From Bacteroidota bacterium (GTDB lineage: Bacteria; Bacteroidota; Rhodothermia; Rhodothermales; UBA10348): DNA of 64,000 nucleotides. The translations under genes were made by a program, and so were the position numbers. Of the stretch, positions 44,403 to 53,295 are shown piece by piece. The notes beneath the pieces are model-generated. The model saw only the letters and a list, made by a program, of their open reading frames with translations, was not told the origin of the DNA and made no database searches. The stretch lies in NCBI GenBank assembly GCA_029262835.1, contig JAJCYQ010000099.1, positions 1 through 64,000 on the forward strand, written 5' to 3'. How positions within the stretch are numbered: position 1 is the stretch's first letter; every line of letters starts with the position of its first letter.

Positions 44403-45440
44403 ATGAAAAAAGCCCTCATTACCGGCGTAACCGGCCAGGATGGCGCCTATTTGGCCGAGTTCCTCCTTGATAAGGGCTATGAGGTCCACGGCATCAAGCG
44501 CCGCTCAAGTTCCTTCAACACGGGACGTATTGACCACCTGTATCAGGACCCGCACCACCCGGACCCGCAGTTCATTCTGCATTATGGGGACCTGACGGAC
44601 GCCACCAACCTCATCCGGATTGTGCAGGAAGTGCGACCAGATGAAATCTACAACCTCGGCGCGCAGAGCCACGTGCAGGTAAGCTTTGAGACGCCGGAGT
44701 ACACGGCGAACTCGGACGCATTGGGTGTTCTGAGGCTTTTGGAAGCTGTTCGGATTCTGGGGCTCGAGGGTTCGACGCGCTTCTACCAGGCATCTACCTC
44801 CGAGCTCTTTGGTCTCGTGCAGGAAGTGCCGCAGCGCGAAACGACCCCCTTCTACCCGCGCAGCCCTTACGGCGTCGCCAAGCTCTACGGCTACTGGATT
44901 ACGGTCAACTACCGCGAGGCCTACGGCATGTATGCCTGCAATGGCATTCTATTCAACCATGAGAGCCCCATTCGCGGGGAGACATTCGTGACGCGCAAGA
45001 TCACGCGGGCGGCCGCGAGCATAGCGAGCGGCCGCCAGGAAAAGCTCTACCTCGGCAATCTTGACGCCAAGCGCGACTGGGGGCACGCCCGCGACTACGT
45101 ACGCGGCATGTGGCTCATGCTGCAGCAGGACGCGCCGAAAGACTATGTTTTGGCGACGGGCGACACCCACACCGTGCGGCATTTCTGCGAGTTGGCGTTC
45201 GCGGCGGCCGGCATTAGACTCGCGTGGGAGGGTTCAGGGACGGAAGAAATCGGCGTAGACACCGAGTCAGGAGCCGTCCGCGTGGCCGTCGACCCCCGCT
45301 ATTTCCGCCCAACGGAAGTCGATCTCCTTGTGGGCGATGCTTCGCTCGCCGAGCGCGACCTCGGCTGGAGTCCGGAGTACACGTTCGCTGCTATGATAGA
45401 GGAAATGGTGGCAGCAGACATCAAGGACTTTTCCAAGTAA
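44403..45440 (+). CDS. gmd: GDP-mannose 4,6-dehydratase
   Basis: A 345-residue extended SDR matching Gmd almost from end to end. [21 protein letters not shown] binds [23 protein letters not shown] is the Gmd-specific loop, [10 protein letters not shown] and [14 protein letters not shown] carry the catalytic Thr/Ser, Tyr and Lys, and [19 protein letters not shown] completes the site. It makes GDP-4-keto-6-deoxymannose, precursor of GDP-fucose, rhamnose or perosamine. No GDP-fucose synthase or reductase follows it here. Confidence 0.95.
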   Translation: MKKALITGVTGQDGAYLAEFLLDKGYEVHGIKRRSSSFNTGRIDHLYQDPHHPDPQFILHYGDLTDATNLIRIVQEVRPDEIYNLGAQSHVQVSFETPEYTANSDALGVLRLLEAVRILGLEGSTRFYQASTSELFGLVQEVPQRETTPFYPRSPYGVAKLYGYWITVNYREAYGMYACNGILFNHESPIRGETFVTRKITRAAASIASGRQEKLYLGNLDAKRDWGHARDYVRGMWLMLQQDAPKDYVLATGDTHTVRHFCELAFAAAGIRLAWEGSGTEEIGVDTESGAVRVAVDPRYFRPTEVDLLVGDASLAERDLGWSPEYTFAAMIEEMVAADIKDFSK

Positions 45441-45467
45441 ATATTTCTCACCCACATTTAAGAAAAA

Positions 45468-46793
45468 ATGAAAGTAGGAGTCGTTGGCACAGGCTACGTA
45501 GGCCTCGTAACCGGAACGTGTTTTGCCGAAATGGGCTACGATGTCACGTGTGTGGACATTGATGAGGCGAAGGTCGAAAAGCTCTCGCGGGGCGAAGCGA
45601 CAATCTTTGAAACGGGCCTTGAGCTGCTCCTGGAGCGGAATATCAAGGAGGGGCGGCTGTCTTTTACGACGAAGCTGGAGGATGCCGCGACCACCTGCCG
45701 CGTCCTTTTCTTTGCGCTTCCAACGCCGCCGGGCGGGGATGGCGAAGCCGACCTTTCGTTCGTCGAGGGAGCGGCGCGGGACTTGGCCCGCATCTGGACG
45801 GAATCCGGCCGCACGGACTACTGCGTGGTGGTCAATAAATCTACCGTCCCCGTTGGCACGGCCGACCGCGTCCGCGGAATCATTGAAGCCGAGGGCCACA
45901 AGGCGGGCGTGCTGTTTGATGTCGTATCAAACCCCGAGTTTTTGCGCGAGGGCGTCGCTGTAAGCGACTTCATGAAGCCCGAGCGCATTGTGGTGGGCAC
46001 ATCGAGCGCGCAGGCGGAAGACATCATGCGCTCTATTTATGAGCCCTTTGTGCGGCAGGGTAACCCGATTCTCATCATGGATGAGCGCTCCTCTGAAATG
46101 ACGAAGTACGCCGCGAACTCGTTTCTGGCGACCAAGATCTCGTTCATCAATGAGGTCGCGAACCTCTGCGAGCGTGTTGGGGCAAACGTCGACCACGTGC
46201 GGCAGGGCATGGGGACCGACAGCCGCATAGGTAATCTTTTTCTTTACCCCGGCGTCGGTTTTGGTGGCTCCTGCTTCCCGAAGGACGTGCAGGCGCTGCT
46301 CCGTGCGTCCCATGAGAACGACTACGATTTCAAAATACTGGATGCCGTTTTGACGGTCAACGACCGGCAACGTCACAGCCTCGGAAAGAAAATCGTGGAC
46401 CACTTTGGCGGCTCGCTCGCGGGCAAGACCATTGCCGTCTGGGGCCTGGCCTTCAAGGCGAGAACGGACGACGTGCGCGAGTCGCCCGCGCATTTTGTGG
46501 TGCGGGATTTGCTCGGTGCGGGCGCGCGGGTACAGGCGTTCGACCCTGAAGCCATGGCCACCACGCGCGCCGTATTCGGCGACGAAATCACCTACGGCAA
46601 GCAGCCCTACGAAGTGCTCGAAGGAGCCGATGCCCTCGCCATCTGCACCGAGTGGCACGAATTTCGTCGCCCCGAATACGAGAAGGTCAAAAGCCTGCTT
46701 CGCCAGCCCCTCGTCTTCGACGGCCGCAACCTCTACAAGCCCGAGCGCATGCGGGACATGGGCTTTGAGTACTACTCCATCGGGCGGCCCTAA
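45468..46793 (+). CDS. ugd: UDP-glucose 6-dehydrogenase
   Basis: A 441-residue dehydrogenase. MKVGVVGTGYVGLVTGTCFAEMGY binds NAD, PTPPGGDGEADLSFVE is the UDP-glucose-type loop, and Cys269 in GVGFGGSCFPKDVQAL is the thio-ester nucleophile. VWGLAFKARTDDVRESPA starts the UDP-binding domain. It produces UDP-glucuronate. It follows gmd by 27 bp. Its TAA stop shares the four bases CTAA with the convergent oxidoreductase stop. Confidence 0.94.
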   Translation: MKVGVVGTGYVGLVTGTCFAEMGYDVTCVDIDEAKVEKLSRGEATIFETGLELLLERNIKEGRLSFTTKLEDAATTCRVLFFALPTPPGGDGEADLSFVEGAARDLARIWTESGRTDYCVVVNKSTVPVGTADRVRGIIEAEGHKAGVLFDVVSNPEFLREGVAVSDFMKPERIVVGTSSAQAEDIMRSIYEPFVRQGNPILIMDERSSEMTKYAANSFLATKISFINEVANLCERVGANVDHVRQGMGTDSRIGNLFLYPGVGFGGSCFPKDVQALLRASHENDYDFKILDAVLTVNDRQRHSLGKKIVDHFGGSLAGKTIAVWGLAFKARTDDVRESPAHFVVRDLLGAGARVQAFDPEAMATTRAVFGDEITYGKQPYEVLEGADALAICTEWHEFRRPEYEKVKSLLRQPLVFDGRNLYKPERMRDMGFEYYSIGRP

Positions 46794-47689
46794 CGCAGAC
46801 TCTCGGCCAGTTCGATCGCCGGGCGGGTGTCAGCAAGTCCAAAGCCGCCTCCCGCCAGAATGTCTTCGTATACGCGCGTGTGCAGATCAGTGAACCCACC
46901 GCTGAACTCAAAGGTCTCGCCATCAAATTCCAGGCAGCGCCACGTCGGTTGCCCGGCTGTCATAGCCTCGTCAGGCAGATCATGGGCGTCGACTGAGAGA
47001 AACCACTCGACATCAGCATGCTCGAGCTCAAGTACGCCTCCCATGTGACGATCGCTCCGCCTGGTGATCCGGCTGCCCGAAACAGCTCCGAATATCCAGA
47101 TGAGCATGTCAAAAAAGTGGATACCAATGTTGGTGGCCACTCCTCCAGACTTGTGGATATCACCTTTCCACGAATGGTGGTACCAGGTGCCACGGGAGGT
47201 GATATAGGTAAGCTTTACATGGTGCCTCCCGCCGTTCGTCTTCCGCTCCGCCTGCATGCGCTCGCGGAGTGAAATAATGGCAGGGTGCAATCGTAGCTGC
47301 AGCACATTGTAGATTTTCTGACCTGTCTCCTCTTCCAATTCCATGAGAGCGTCGACATTCCAGGGGTTCAGTACCAGAGGCTTCTCGCAGATGGCATCTG
47401 CACCTACCCGAAGCGCGAAGCGCATGTGGGCGTCATGCAGGTAATTGGGCGAAGCAATACTCACGTAGTGTAAGCGCTCGTCGGACCCTGCATGCCGCAG
47501 CTTTTCGATGTGCCTGTCAAACCTCTCGAACTCTGTAAAAAAGGCCACATCCCGGCTGTAGGAGTCGAGTATACCCACGGAATCGTGAGGGTCAAGAGCT
47601 GCCACCAGGCGGTTGCCAGTGTCCTTGACGGCTTTCATGTGGCGCGGAGCAATATAGCCAGCTGCGCCAATCAGGGCGAAGTTTTTCAC
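46790..47689 (-). CDS. wbpB: UDP-GlcNAcA 3-dehydrogenase (WbpB/WlbA-like Gfo/Idh/MocA)
   Basis: A 299-residue oxidoreductase starting at a GTG (VKNFALIGAAGYIAPRHMKAVKDTGN), the signature N-terminus of WbpB/WlbA enzymes. SIASPNYLHDAHMRFALRVGADAICEKPLVLNPWN, QLRLHPAIISLRE and YITSRGTWYHHSWKGDIHKSGGVATNIGIHFFDML fit that family throughout. An in-frame extension to 47749 is unlike the family. It provides the same reaction as the oxidoreductase at 11767-12813 but from a distinct subfamily. It stands alone on the minus strand, converging on ugd. Confidence 0.83.
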   Translation of the reverse strand: MKNFALIGAAGYIAPRHMKAVKDTGNRLVAALDPHDSVGILDSYSRDVAFFTEFERFDRHIEKLRHAGSDERLHYVSIASPNYLHDAHMRFALRVGADAICEKPLVLNPWNVDALMELEEETGQKIYNVLQLRLHPAIISLRERMQAERKTNGGRHHVKLTYITSRGTWYHHSWKGDIHKSGGVATNIGIHFFDMLIWIFGAVSGSRITRRSDRHMGGVLELEHADVEWFLSVDAHDLPDEAMTAGQPTWRCLEFDGETFEFSGGFTDLHTRVYEDILAGGGFGLADTRPAIELAESLR

Positions 47690-47716
47690 GGAGAAGGGTT
47701 TACTTTTGGGTGAACG

Positions 47717-47731
47717 GTGGGCGTAGCCCAC
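47717..47731. other. Perfect short inverted repeat upstream of wbpB
   Basis: GTGGGC-GTA-GCCCAC, a 6-bp perfect stem with a 3-base spacer, lies 28 bp before the GTG start of the oxidoreductase and 37 bp after the cysNC stop. No T-run follows, so an operator or mRNA hairpin is more likely than a terminator. Confidence 0.35.
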
Positions 47732-47767
47732 TAAGGTACGACAGAACAATCCTCGCGCCCTGAGCCC

Positions 47768-49678
47768 TCAGCGTAAAATAAGCTCCAGCACCCTCTCGGC
47801 CGCCTCCTCGGGCGTCATTGCGGCGCCGTCTATTCTAAGCTCAGGGCCTTCAGGCGCCTCGTAGGGCGAGTCAATGCCGGTGAAGTTGGGGAGCTCGCCC
47901 GCTCGGGCGCGGCGGTAGAGGCCCTTTGGGTCGCGGGCCTCGCAGACGGAAAGCGGCGTATCGACAAAGACCTCCAGGAACTCGCCGTCTTCCATCAGGC
48001 TTCGAGCCAGCTTGCGCTCGGCGCGGAAAGGCGAAATAAACGAGCAGATGACAATCAGTCCGGCATCTACCATGAGGCGGGCGGCCTCCGCAATCCGGCG
48101 GATGTTCTCCACCCGGTCGGCATCCGTAAACCCAAGGTCCCTGCAGAGCCCGTGCCGCACGTTGTCGCCGTCCAGGAGGTAGGTCTTTCGGCCCATGGCA
48201 TGCAGCCGCTTCTCCACAATGTCGGCAATCGTCGACTTGCCGGACCCCGAAAGCCCCGTAAACCACACGCAGCGCGGACGCTGCGCCATGTTCTGGGCGC
48301 GGGCCGCCTTGTTGACGGTCACCGCCTGCCAGTGGATGTTTGTCGCGCGCCGCAGCGCGTGCTGGATCATGCCGGCCGCGACGGTGGCGTTCGTTTCGCG
48401 GTCAATCAGGATGAAATTCCCGGTCGCGGCGTTTTCTGAAAACGGATCGAACGCAATGTCCTTGCCGAGCGCAAGGTTCGCAAGGCCCACCTCGTTCATT
48501 TCGAGCGTCTTTGCGGCCTCCTCGGCGAGCGTGTTGATGTTGACGCGCGCCTTGAGCTCCGTCACCTGCGCGGGCGCCGTGTCCGTGCCAGATTTCAGCG
48601 GGTACATGCGGCCGGGAAGAAGCGGCTCGGCGTGCAGCCAGACGAGGTGCGCCTTGAACTGGTCGGCGATCGATGGGCGCGCCTGGGGCGCCGCGAGCAC
48701 GTCCCCGCGGCTCACGTCGATTTCGCGGCTGAGCGTAAGCGTTACGGCGTCGCCCGCAACGGCGACGTCGAGGTCGCCACTCATGGTCACAATCCGGTCA
48801 ATGTTGGCCTTCTCGCCGCTTGCCGCGACCGCGACCTCATCGCCCGGGCGGACCGCGCCGCTTGCAACGGTCCCCGCGAAGCCGCGAAACGCGCTGTCGG
48901 GGCGCTGAACGAGCTGCACCGGAAAGCGGAAGGGTAGCTGCGCGCGGGCGTCTTCCACGTCGACGGTCTCGAGGTAGTCAAGGAGCGTAGGCCCCTTGTA
49001 CCAGGGCATGTTGGCGCTCCGCTCCATGACGTTGTCGCCGCGAAGCGCAGACACGGGAATGGCCCGGATGTCCGGAAAGCCGAGCGGGGCGCTGAACGCG
49101 CGGTAGGCATCTGTTATTTCGCGAAAGAGGGCTTCGTCGTAGCCCACAAGGTCCATCTTGTTGACGGCGAGCACGACGTGCCGAATACCGACGAGGCTCA
49201 CGAGGTAGCTGTGCCGCTTGGTCTGCGCGAGCAGGCCGCCCTCGCGGCTGACGGCCGCCGCATCTACCAGAATAACCGCGGCCTCGGCGTTCGATGCGCC
49301 GGTTACCATGTTCCGCGTATACTGCTCGTGGCCGGGCGTATCGGCGACAATGAACTTGCGCCGGTCGGTGGAAAAAAAGCGGTAGGCGACATCGATCGTA
49401 ATCCCCTGCTCGCGCTCGGCCTCGAGGCCATCGAGCAGCAGCGCGTAGTCAATGCCCCCCTGCTGGGTGCCGACGCGCTTCGAGTCCGCCGTAAGCGCCG
49501 CCAGCTGATCCTCATAGATCAGCTTCGAGTCCCAGAGCAGGCGGCCAATCAGCGTCGACTTGCCGTCGTCCACGCTTCCGCACGTTATGAAGCGAAGCAG
49601 GCCCGTCTCGTGCTGGTGCCTGAGGTACGCTGCGATGTCCGTGTTACCGCTCTCCGCCGGGTCGTTTGGTGTGCTCAT
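47768..49678 (-). CDS. cysNC: Bifunctional sulfate adenylyltransferase GTPase subunit / APS kinase
   Basis: A 636-residue fusion. The N-terminal CysN half is an EF-Tu-like GTPase: [19 protein letters not shown] (G1), [12 protein letters not shown] (G3), [11 protein letters not shown] (G4). After a short linker the C-terminal 180 residues are APS kinase: [14 protein letters not shown] (Walker A), [18 protein letters not shown], and [15 protein letters not shown]. Together with CysD it makes PAPS, the sulfate donor for sulfotransferases. I chose the ATG at 49678, which overlaps the cysD stop region. A longer frame to 49729 is rejected. Confidence 0.93.
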   Translation of the reverse strand: MSTPNDPAESGNTDIAAYLRHQHETGLLRFITCGSVDDGKSTLIGRLLWDSKLIYEDQLAALTADSKRVGTQQGGIDYALLLDGLEAEREQGITIDVAYRFFSTDRRKFIVADTPGHEQYTRNMVTGASNAEAAVILVDAAAVSREGGLLAQTKRHSYLVSLVGIRHVVLAVNKMDLVGYDEALFREITDAYRAFSAPLGFPDIRAIPVSALRGDNVMERSANMPWYKGPTLLDYLETVDVEDARAQLPFRFPVQLVQRPDSAFRGFAGTVASGAVRPGDEVAVAASGEKANIDRIVTMSGDLDVAVAGDAVTLTLSREIDVSRGDVLAAPQARPSIADQFKAHLVWLHAEPLLPGRMYPLKSGTDTAPAQVTELKARVNINTLAEEAAKTLEMNEVGLANLALGKDIAFDPFSENAATGNFILIDRETNATVAAGMIQHALRRATNIHWQAVTVNKAARAQNMAQRPRCVWFTGLSGSGKSTIADIVEKRLHAMGRKTYLLDGDNVRHGLCRDLGFTDADRVENIRRIAEAARLMVDAGLIVICSFISPFRAERKLARSLMEDGEFLEVFVDTPLSVCEARDPKGLYRRARAGELPNFTGIDSPYEAPEGPELRIDGAAMTPEEAAERVLELILR

Positions 49679-49679
49679 C

Positions 49680-50627
49680 CTAGAAATACCCCTCCTGCTT
49701 CTTTTTTTCCATCGATCCCGACTGGTCAAAGTCTATAATGCGGCCTTCGCGCTCGCTGGTTTTGGCAAGGAGCATTTCCTGCACGATTTCGGGGAGCGTC
49801 GTCGCGGTCGATTCGACGGCCGCCGTGAGCGGGTAGCACCCGAGCGTGCGGAAGCGCACCATTTTCATTTCGGGCTCTTCGCCGGGCCGGAGCGGAATGC
49901 GGTCGTCGTCCACCAGAATCCACTGGTCGAAGCGCCTCACGACGGGGCGACGGGCGGCGAAGTAAAGCGGCACGATTTCGATCTCTTCCTGGTAGAGATA
50001 CTGCCAGATGTCAAGCTCCGTCCAGTTCGAAATCGGAAAGACGCGGATGCTCTCGCCCGGGCGCACGCGCGTATTGTAGAGGTTCCAGAGCTCCGGGCGC
50101 TGGTTCTTGGGGTCCCAGCGGTGCTGCGCGGTGCGGAAGCTGAAGACGCGCTCCTTGGCGCGGGACTTCTCCTCATCGCGCCGCGCGCCCCCGAACGCCG
50201 CGTCAAACTTGTACTTGTCGAGCGCCTGCTTGAGCGCTGCCGTCTTCATGACGTCCGTGTGGTAGGCCGATCCGTGGTCGAACGGGTTTACGTTTTGCCT
50301 CACGCCCTCCTCGTTCGTGTGCACCAGCAGGTCCAGATCGTACTCCTTCGCCACCCGGTCCCGAAACGCAATCATCTCGCGAAATTTCCAGGTCGTATCT
50401 ACGTGCAGCAGCGGAAAAGGAATGCGCCCTGGGTAGAACGCCTTCCGCGCCAAATGCAGCATGACGCTCGAATCCTTACCAATCGAGTACATCATGACCG
50501 GGTTCTCAAAGCTCGCCGCCACTTCGCGCATGATGTGGATGGCCTCCGCTTCCAGGCGCTCGAGGTGGGTGCGGCTGGGGAGAGCGGGCTGCCCGGCGTC
50601 CGTTCTACTTGATTCCGAAGGAGACAT
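49680..50627 (-). CDS. cysD: Sulfate adenylyltransferase subunit 2
   Basis: A 315-residue ATP-sulfurylase PP-loop subunit: [21 protein letters not shown] (PP-loop), [35 protein letters not shown], and the CysD tail ERQGRxxD-like [25 protein letters not shown]. It starts at 50627, where GGAG precedes the ATG, and its first 23 bp overlap the end of the broken DUF2061 reading frame. It forms one transcription unit with cysNC. Confidence 0.93.
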   Translation of the reverse strand: MSPSESSRTDAGQPALPSRTHLERLEAEAIHIMREVAASFENPVMMYSIGKDSSVMLHLARKAFYPGRIPFPLLHVDTTWKFREMIAFRDRVAKEYDLDLLVHTNEEGVRQNVNPFDHGSAYHTDVMKTAALKQALDKYKFDAAFGGARRDEEKSRAKERVFSFRTAQHRWDPKNQRPELWNLYNTRVRPGESIRVFPISNWTELDIWQYLYQEEIEIVPLYFAARRPVVRRFDQWILVDDDRIPLRPGEEPEMKMVRFRTLGCYPLTAAVESTATTLPEIVQEMLLAKTSEREGRIIDFDQSGSMEKKKQEGYF

Positions 50628-50811
50628 GCGTCCAGATGCGTTCGTGGATGTAATAGAGCAGGAACTTGGCGACGACCTCGATGCCGCCAACCGCGGCCGC
50701 CGTCTATAGATTGCCCGTCATGGCGTATACAATGACCGCGGTTGCGAGCGTTGCCAACACCCGCCACGAGATGGCCTTGACGAGGCTTCGCGCTTTCGTT
50801 TCGTGGATCAT
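50605..50811 (-). pseudogene. DUF2061 membrane protein interrupted by an amber codon
   Basis: From the ATG at 50811 the frame reads [35 protein letters not shown], then TAG at 50706-50704, then continues in frame [24 protein letters not shown] to a TAG at 50607-50605. Both halves match DUF2061 (two hydrophobic helices, [17 protein letters not shown]), a small membrane protein often encoded next to sulfate-activation genes. Codon 36 is normally a sense codon in the family. This is a single-base nonsense mutation, or less likely a readthrough site. The tail overlaps the cysD start. Confidence 0.82.
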
Positions 50812-51022
50812 TTTGGAGCGATAGGTGGTGCAGAACACGCAAAATACGGCCTCCGGCTGTCTGAGCCTACGCCTCACGCCGCCATCCCTTCCCTTGCTAC
50901 CTCAGTAGCACGTCTCCAGCCCCGGAGTGGCGCGATTCCCTCCCCCTGCCTTCCACAAACAGCCTTTTCAGCCCGTTTGGGCTACTTTTACGGCTTACAG
51001 GCCGTGCCGCATTCCATTTTTC

Positions 51023-51139
51023 CGGCGCAGTACCTCCCCTTTTTGGCGCCATTCCGCCCTGATTTGGCGCCATCTCATCTCCGTGTGGCGCACATCCACA
51101 GGACTCCGGCGCGCGCCACCCCAAGTATGGCGCGCGCCG
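51023..51139. repeat. Six-unit 21-bp phased array ending in a 12-bp hairpin
   Basis: YGGCGC starts at 51023, 51044, 51065, 51086, 51107 and 51128, exactly 21 bp apart. The units differ outside this core. The last two form a perfect inverted repeat: CGGCGCGCGCCA at 51107-51118 and TGGCGCGCGCCG at 51128-51139, with a 9-base loop. The array fills part of the 395-bp gene-free stretch 50812-51206 upstream of the DUF2061-cysD-cysNC unit. A related array in the other orientation lies at 57994-58192. Confidence 0.75.
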
Positions 51140-51206
51140 AGCAGGCGCTTCCACCACCTGGAGGCACGATTGTCGTGTTATGCGTCGTCACTCATATTTT
51201 TCCAGC

Positions 51207-51434
51207 TCACGCGTTCAGCTCTGTCTCAATGTTTTCCTTGGTATCTACCAGTATCGAGAAGCCGTAGCGCGGCAACATCTCCTCGAATGTGCGGCGCGTC
51301 ATCCCTAATATTTCCCGGGCTTCGCGCCCAGAGACCTTTCCGTTGCTGTAGAGGGTAGCAACCAAGGCCTCCCGAGCGTACCGCTCGTCAACGTGGAGAT
51401 CAGAGCGATCTGGAAGAGTGATGGTGACTTTCAT
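51207..51434 (-). CDS. UPF0175 family protein (antitoxin-like)
   Basis: A 75-residue protein from the ATG at 51434. MKVTITLPDRSDLHVDERYAREALVATLYSNGKVSGREAREILGMTRRTFEEMLPRYGF matches UPF0175, small helix-turn-helix proteins that often act as antitoxins to PIN-type toxins. No PIN gene follows directly downstream on this strand. The nearest toxin-like genes are on the other strand at 52.2 kb. The frame extends upstream to 51551, but those residues fall outside the family. Confidence 0.75.
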   Translation of the reverse strand: MKVTITLPDRSDLHVDERYAREALVATLYSNGKVSGREAREILGMTRRTFEEMLPRYGFSILVDTKENIETELNA

Positions 51435-51576
51435 AACCTTACTACCCGCTGAATTGAGCGATCCTACCGGCCTTCTAACGCCCCCTGTGTTTCTGAGTTC
51501 AGTGCCATGGGTGCCCGAGAGTGGACAGAAGAGTATCCCCCCGCTATGCACGCACTCCTCCCTCCGGCGCGCGCCG

Positions 51577-51780
51577 AAAACACTGACATGTCATGACGTA
51601 CTCCGGGGTGAACCCCGCATATCAGGGACGCGTATCCCGGTGAGCTTGATTTTAGGGTATCTTTCGGCTGGTCTATCAGCCGACGAAGTCACTACGGAGT
51701 TCCCAGACATCACCCGACTGCACATCGCGGCCACTCTCAACTACGCGCGGGATCTGGCCGAATCTGAAGTCGCCGCCTGA
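51577..51780 (+). pseudogene. DUF433 antitoxin-like protein lacking a clear start
   Basis: The segment HDVLRGEPRISGTRIPVSLILGYLSAGLSADEVTTEFPDITRLHIAATLNYARDL is a near-complete DUF433 domain. The in-frame ATG is 150 bp upstream, over unrelated sequence, and the ATG expected just before the domain (at about 51589) is out of frame and hits TGA after one codon. Either a non-ATG start is used or a 1-base change has broken the gene. A complete DUF433 gene follows at 51935. Confidence 0.5.
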
Positions 51781-51889
51781 TGGCCTTGCAATAATGAAGC
51801 TCTAATTCGACTTCGGCATCTTTCAGAGACTCAGGGAGCCCCATGAATTCAGGCGTGGATCTCGCCGATGCAACCACTTCGCGTTTCAT
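51737..51889 (-). CDS. Possible small antitoxin, 50 residues
   Basis: MKREVVASARSTPEFMGLPESLKDAEVELELHYCKAIRRRL has the shape of VapB/AbrB-like antitoxin N-terminal strands (LPESLKDAEVELEL). The gene runs antisense to the tail of the DUF433 fragment and lacks a toxin partner. The call is weak and rests on composition and context. Confidence 0.3.
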   Translation of the reverse strand: MKREVVASARSTPEFMGLPESLKDAEVELELHYCKAIRRRLQIRPDPARS

Positions 51890-51934
51890 CGGTTCACCAA
51901 ATACACGAGCATATACTCGCACGTATTTAGCCTC

Positions 51935-52249
51935 ATGCCTACAAAAACCCTCAATCAGCATATCGAATCCCGACCTGATGTGCTGGGTGGTAAGCCCTGT
52001 GTCGCGGGGCGACGGATCGCGGTCGAACACATTGTCGTCTGGCATGAACGACTTGGACTCAGTGCGGACGAGATCGCGAGCCAATACGATCTGGAGCTTG
52101 CGGAAGTATATGCGGCGCTGGCCTACTATTTCGCCCATCGAGCGGAAATCAATCAGTCAATGCACGAAGGAGAAGCCTTCGTTCACAGCCAACGGGAACA
52201 GACCCCCTCCTTGCTGAATGAGAATTTCAGGCGTCGAACTGGGGCCTGA
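51935..52249 (+). CDS. DUF433 antitoxin
   Basis: A 104-residue protein. After HIESRPDVLGGKPCVAGRRIAVEHIVVWHERLGLSADEIASQYDLELAEVYAALAYYFAHRAEI comes a charged tail. The GGKPxxxGxRI and helix-turn-helix-like pattern is DUF433. It overlaps the DUF5615 gene by 1 bp, the standard arrangement of DUF433-DUF5615 pairs, which behave as toxin-antitoxin modules of the PIN/VapC class. Confidence 0.85.
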   Translation: MPTKTLNQHIESRPDVLGGKPCVAGRRIAVEHIVVWHERLGLSADEIASQYDLELAEVYAALAYYFAHRAEINQSMHEGEAFVHSQREQTPSLLNENFRRRTGA

Positions 52250-52581
52250 TGAGCACCGCGATTCGTTATTTCACAGACGAGCAAGTCGCAAAAGCGGTAG
52301 CCGATGGACTCCGCAAACGGGGCATAGATGTCCTTACCGTCGCACAGGCCAAATTGCTCGGAGCAACAGACGAAGAGTTACTGTCGTTCGTTCGTTCGGA
52401 ACAACGAGTGCTCATTACTCAGGACCAGGATTTTTTGCGGTTGGCAGCCAATGCGTCCAATCACCCAGGCATTGTTTATGCACCGCAGGGATCCTCCATC
52501 GGCGAACTCGTAAGAATGTTGGATCTATTATATCAGATAAGCAACATGGAGCAATTGAGTGGGCGCGTCGAGTCTATTTGA
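52249..52581 (+). CDS. DUF5615 PIN-like toxin
   Basis: A 110-residue protein with RYFTDEQVAKAVADGLRKRGIDVLTVAQAKLLGATDEELLSFVRSEQRVLITQDQDFL, the DUF5615 pattern. The acidic residues DE (first strand), TDEE and DQDF form the PIN-like metal site. It should be an RNase restrained by the upstream DUF433 protein. Start and stop of the two genes overlap, indicating coupled translation. Confidence 0.85.
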   Translation: MSTAIRYFTDEQVAKAVADGLRKRGIDVLTVAQAKLLGATDEELLSFVRSEQRVLITQDQDFLRLAANASNHPGIVYAPQGSSIGELVRMLDLLYQISNMEQLSGRVESI

Positions 52582-52637
52582 GAATCGGAGGCTGCAGCAG
52601 TCGAGCGTATCTGGCGGAATCAAACCGGAGCAGAGAC

Positions 52638-52856
52638 ATGGAAATCAAAGAACTTGACACGGTCGTTCTGAACAGGGCGATACCAGCGCACAACCTGAAG
52701 CAAGGAGACATGGGAGCGGTCGTCGCCACCTATCCCCCCGATGGTATTGAGGTTGAATTCGTTGCCGGCGCGGGGCTCACGCAGGCTCTGGTGACGTTAA
52801 ACATCCATGATGTGCGCCCCGTCGCGCCCCGAGATCCAGAATCCGGTCCAGTCTGA
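52638..52856 (+). CDS. DUF4926 domain protein
   Basis: A 72-residue protein starting MEIKELDTVVLNRAIPAHNLKQGDMGAVVATYPPDGIEVEFVAGAGLTQALVTLNIHDVRPV, a full DUF4926 domain (small SH3-like barrel). Such proteins recur in toxin-antitoxin islands beside RNase-like toxins, usually as a proposed antitoxin. Here it ends 43 bp before the first HEPN gene. Confidence 0.78.
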   Translation: MEIKELDTVVLNRAIPAHNLKQGDMGAVVATYPPDGIEVEFVAGAGLTQALVTLNIHDVRPVAPRDPESGPV

Positions 52857-52899
52857 CGGCCGGAAAAAACTGCGCTGCTGCGGTTATGTTGAGCCGAAC

Positions 52900-53295
52900 A
52901 TGATTTCAGTCGAATCCTTGGAGGAGGTCGCAGCCGCGCGGCTGGCAGACGGAAGAGTGTTGTCCCGTGAAGGCCGGTACGTGGCAGCGTTGTACCTGAG
53001 CGGCTACGCCATCGAGATCAAGCTGAAGGCCCAGATTTGCAAAAACCTTGGGTGGACCGGGTTTCCAGAAACGGCGAAGGAGTTCGAGAATTACCGAAGC
53101 TTCCGAACCCACAACCTGGACGTCCTCCTGTCCATGACCGGTATGGCGGCGCACATTCTTGCTGAACACTGGGTGGAGTGGTCGGAGGTCGAAGCCTGGA
53201 ACCCGGCGCAGCGGTACCAATTAGACGCAACTGTAAGCCGCGAGCACGTACATCGCACACTGGAGGCAGCAACGACACTGCTGAATGCCCTATGA
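52900..53295 (+). CDS. HEPN-domain protein, copy 1
   Basis: A 131-residue all-helical protein. RYVAALYLSGYAIEIKLKAQICKNLGW is the first long helix pair typical of HEPN proteins, and RSFRTHNLDVLL at 66-77 carries the R-x4-H ribonuclease motif (Arg66, His71) in its usual context before an L-x2-LL helix. HEPN proteins in such islands are RNase toxins or their scaffolds. No MNT nucleotidyltransferase, the common partner, is present. Its stop overlaps the start of the partner gene (ATGA). The second copy at 54535 is about 94% identical. Confidence 0.75.
   Translation: MISVESLEEVAAARLADGRVLSREGRYVAALYLSGYAIEIKLKAQICKNLGWTGFPETAKEFENYRSFRTHNLDVLLSMTGMAAHILAEHWVEWSEVEAWNPAQRYQLDATVSREHVHRTLEAATTLLNAL

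Noticed and set aside
47717-47731. Rho-independent terminator at the GTGGGC/GCCCAC hairpin
   Set aside because: The stem is only 6 bp and there is no following T-run on either strand. I list it only as an inverted repeat.
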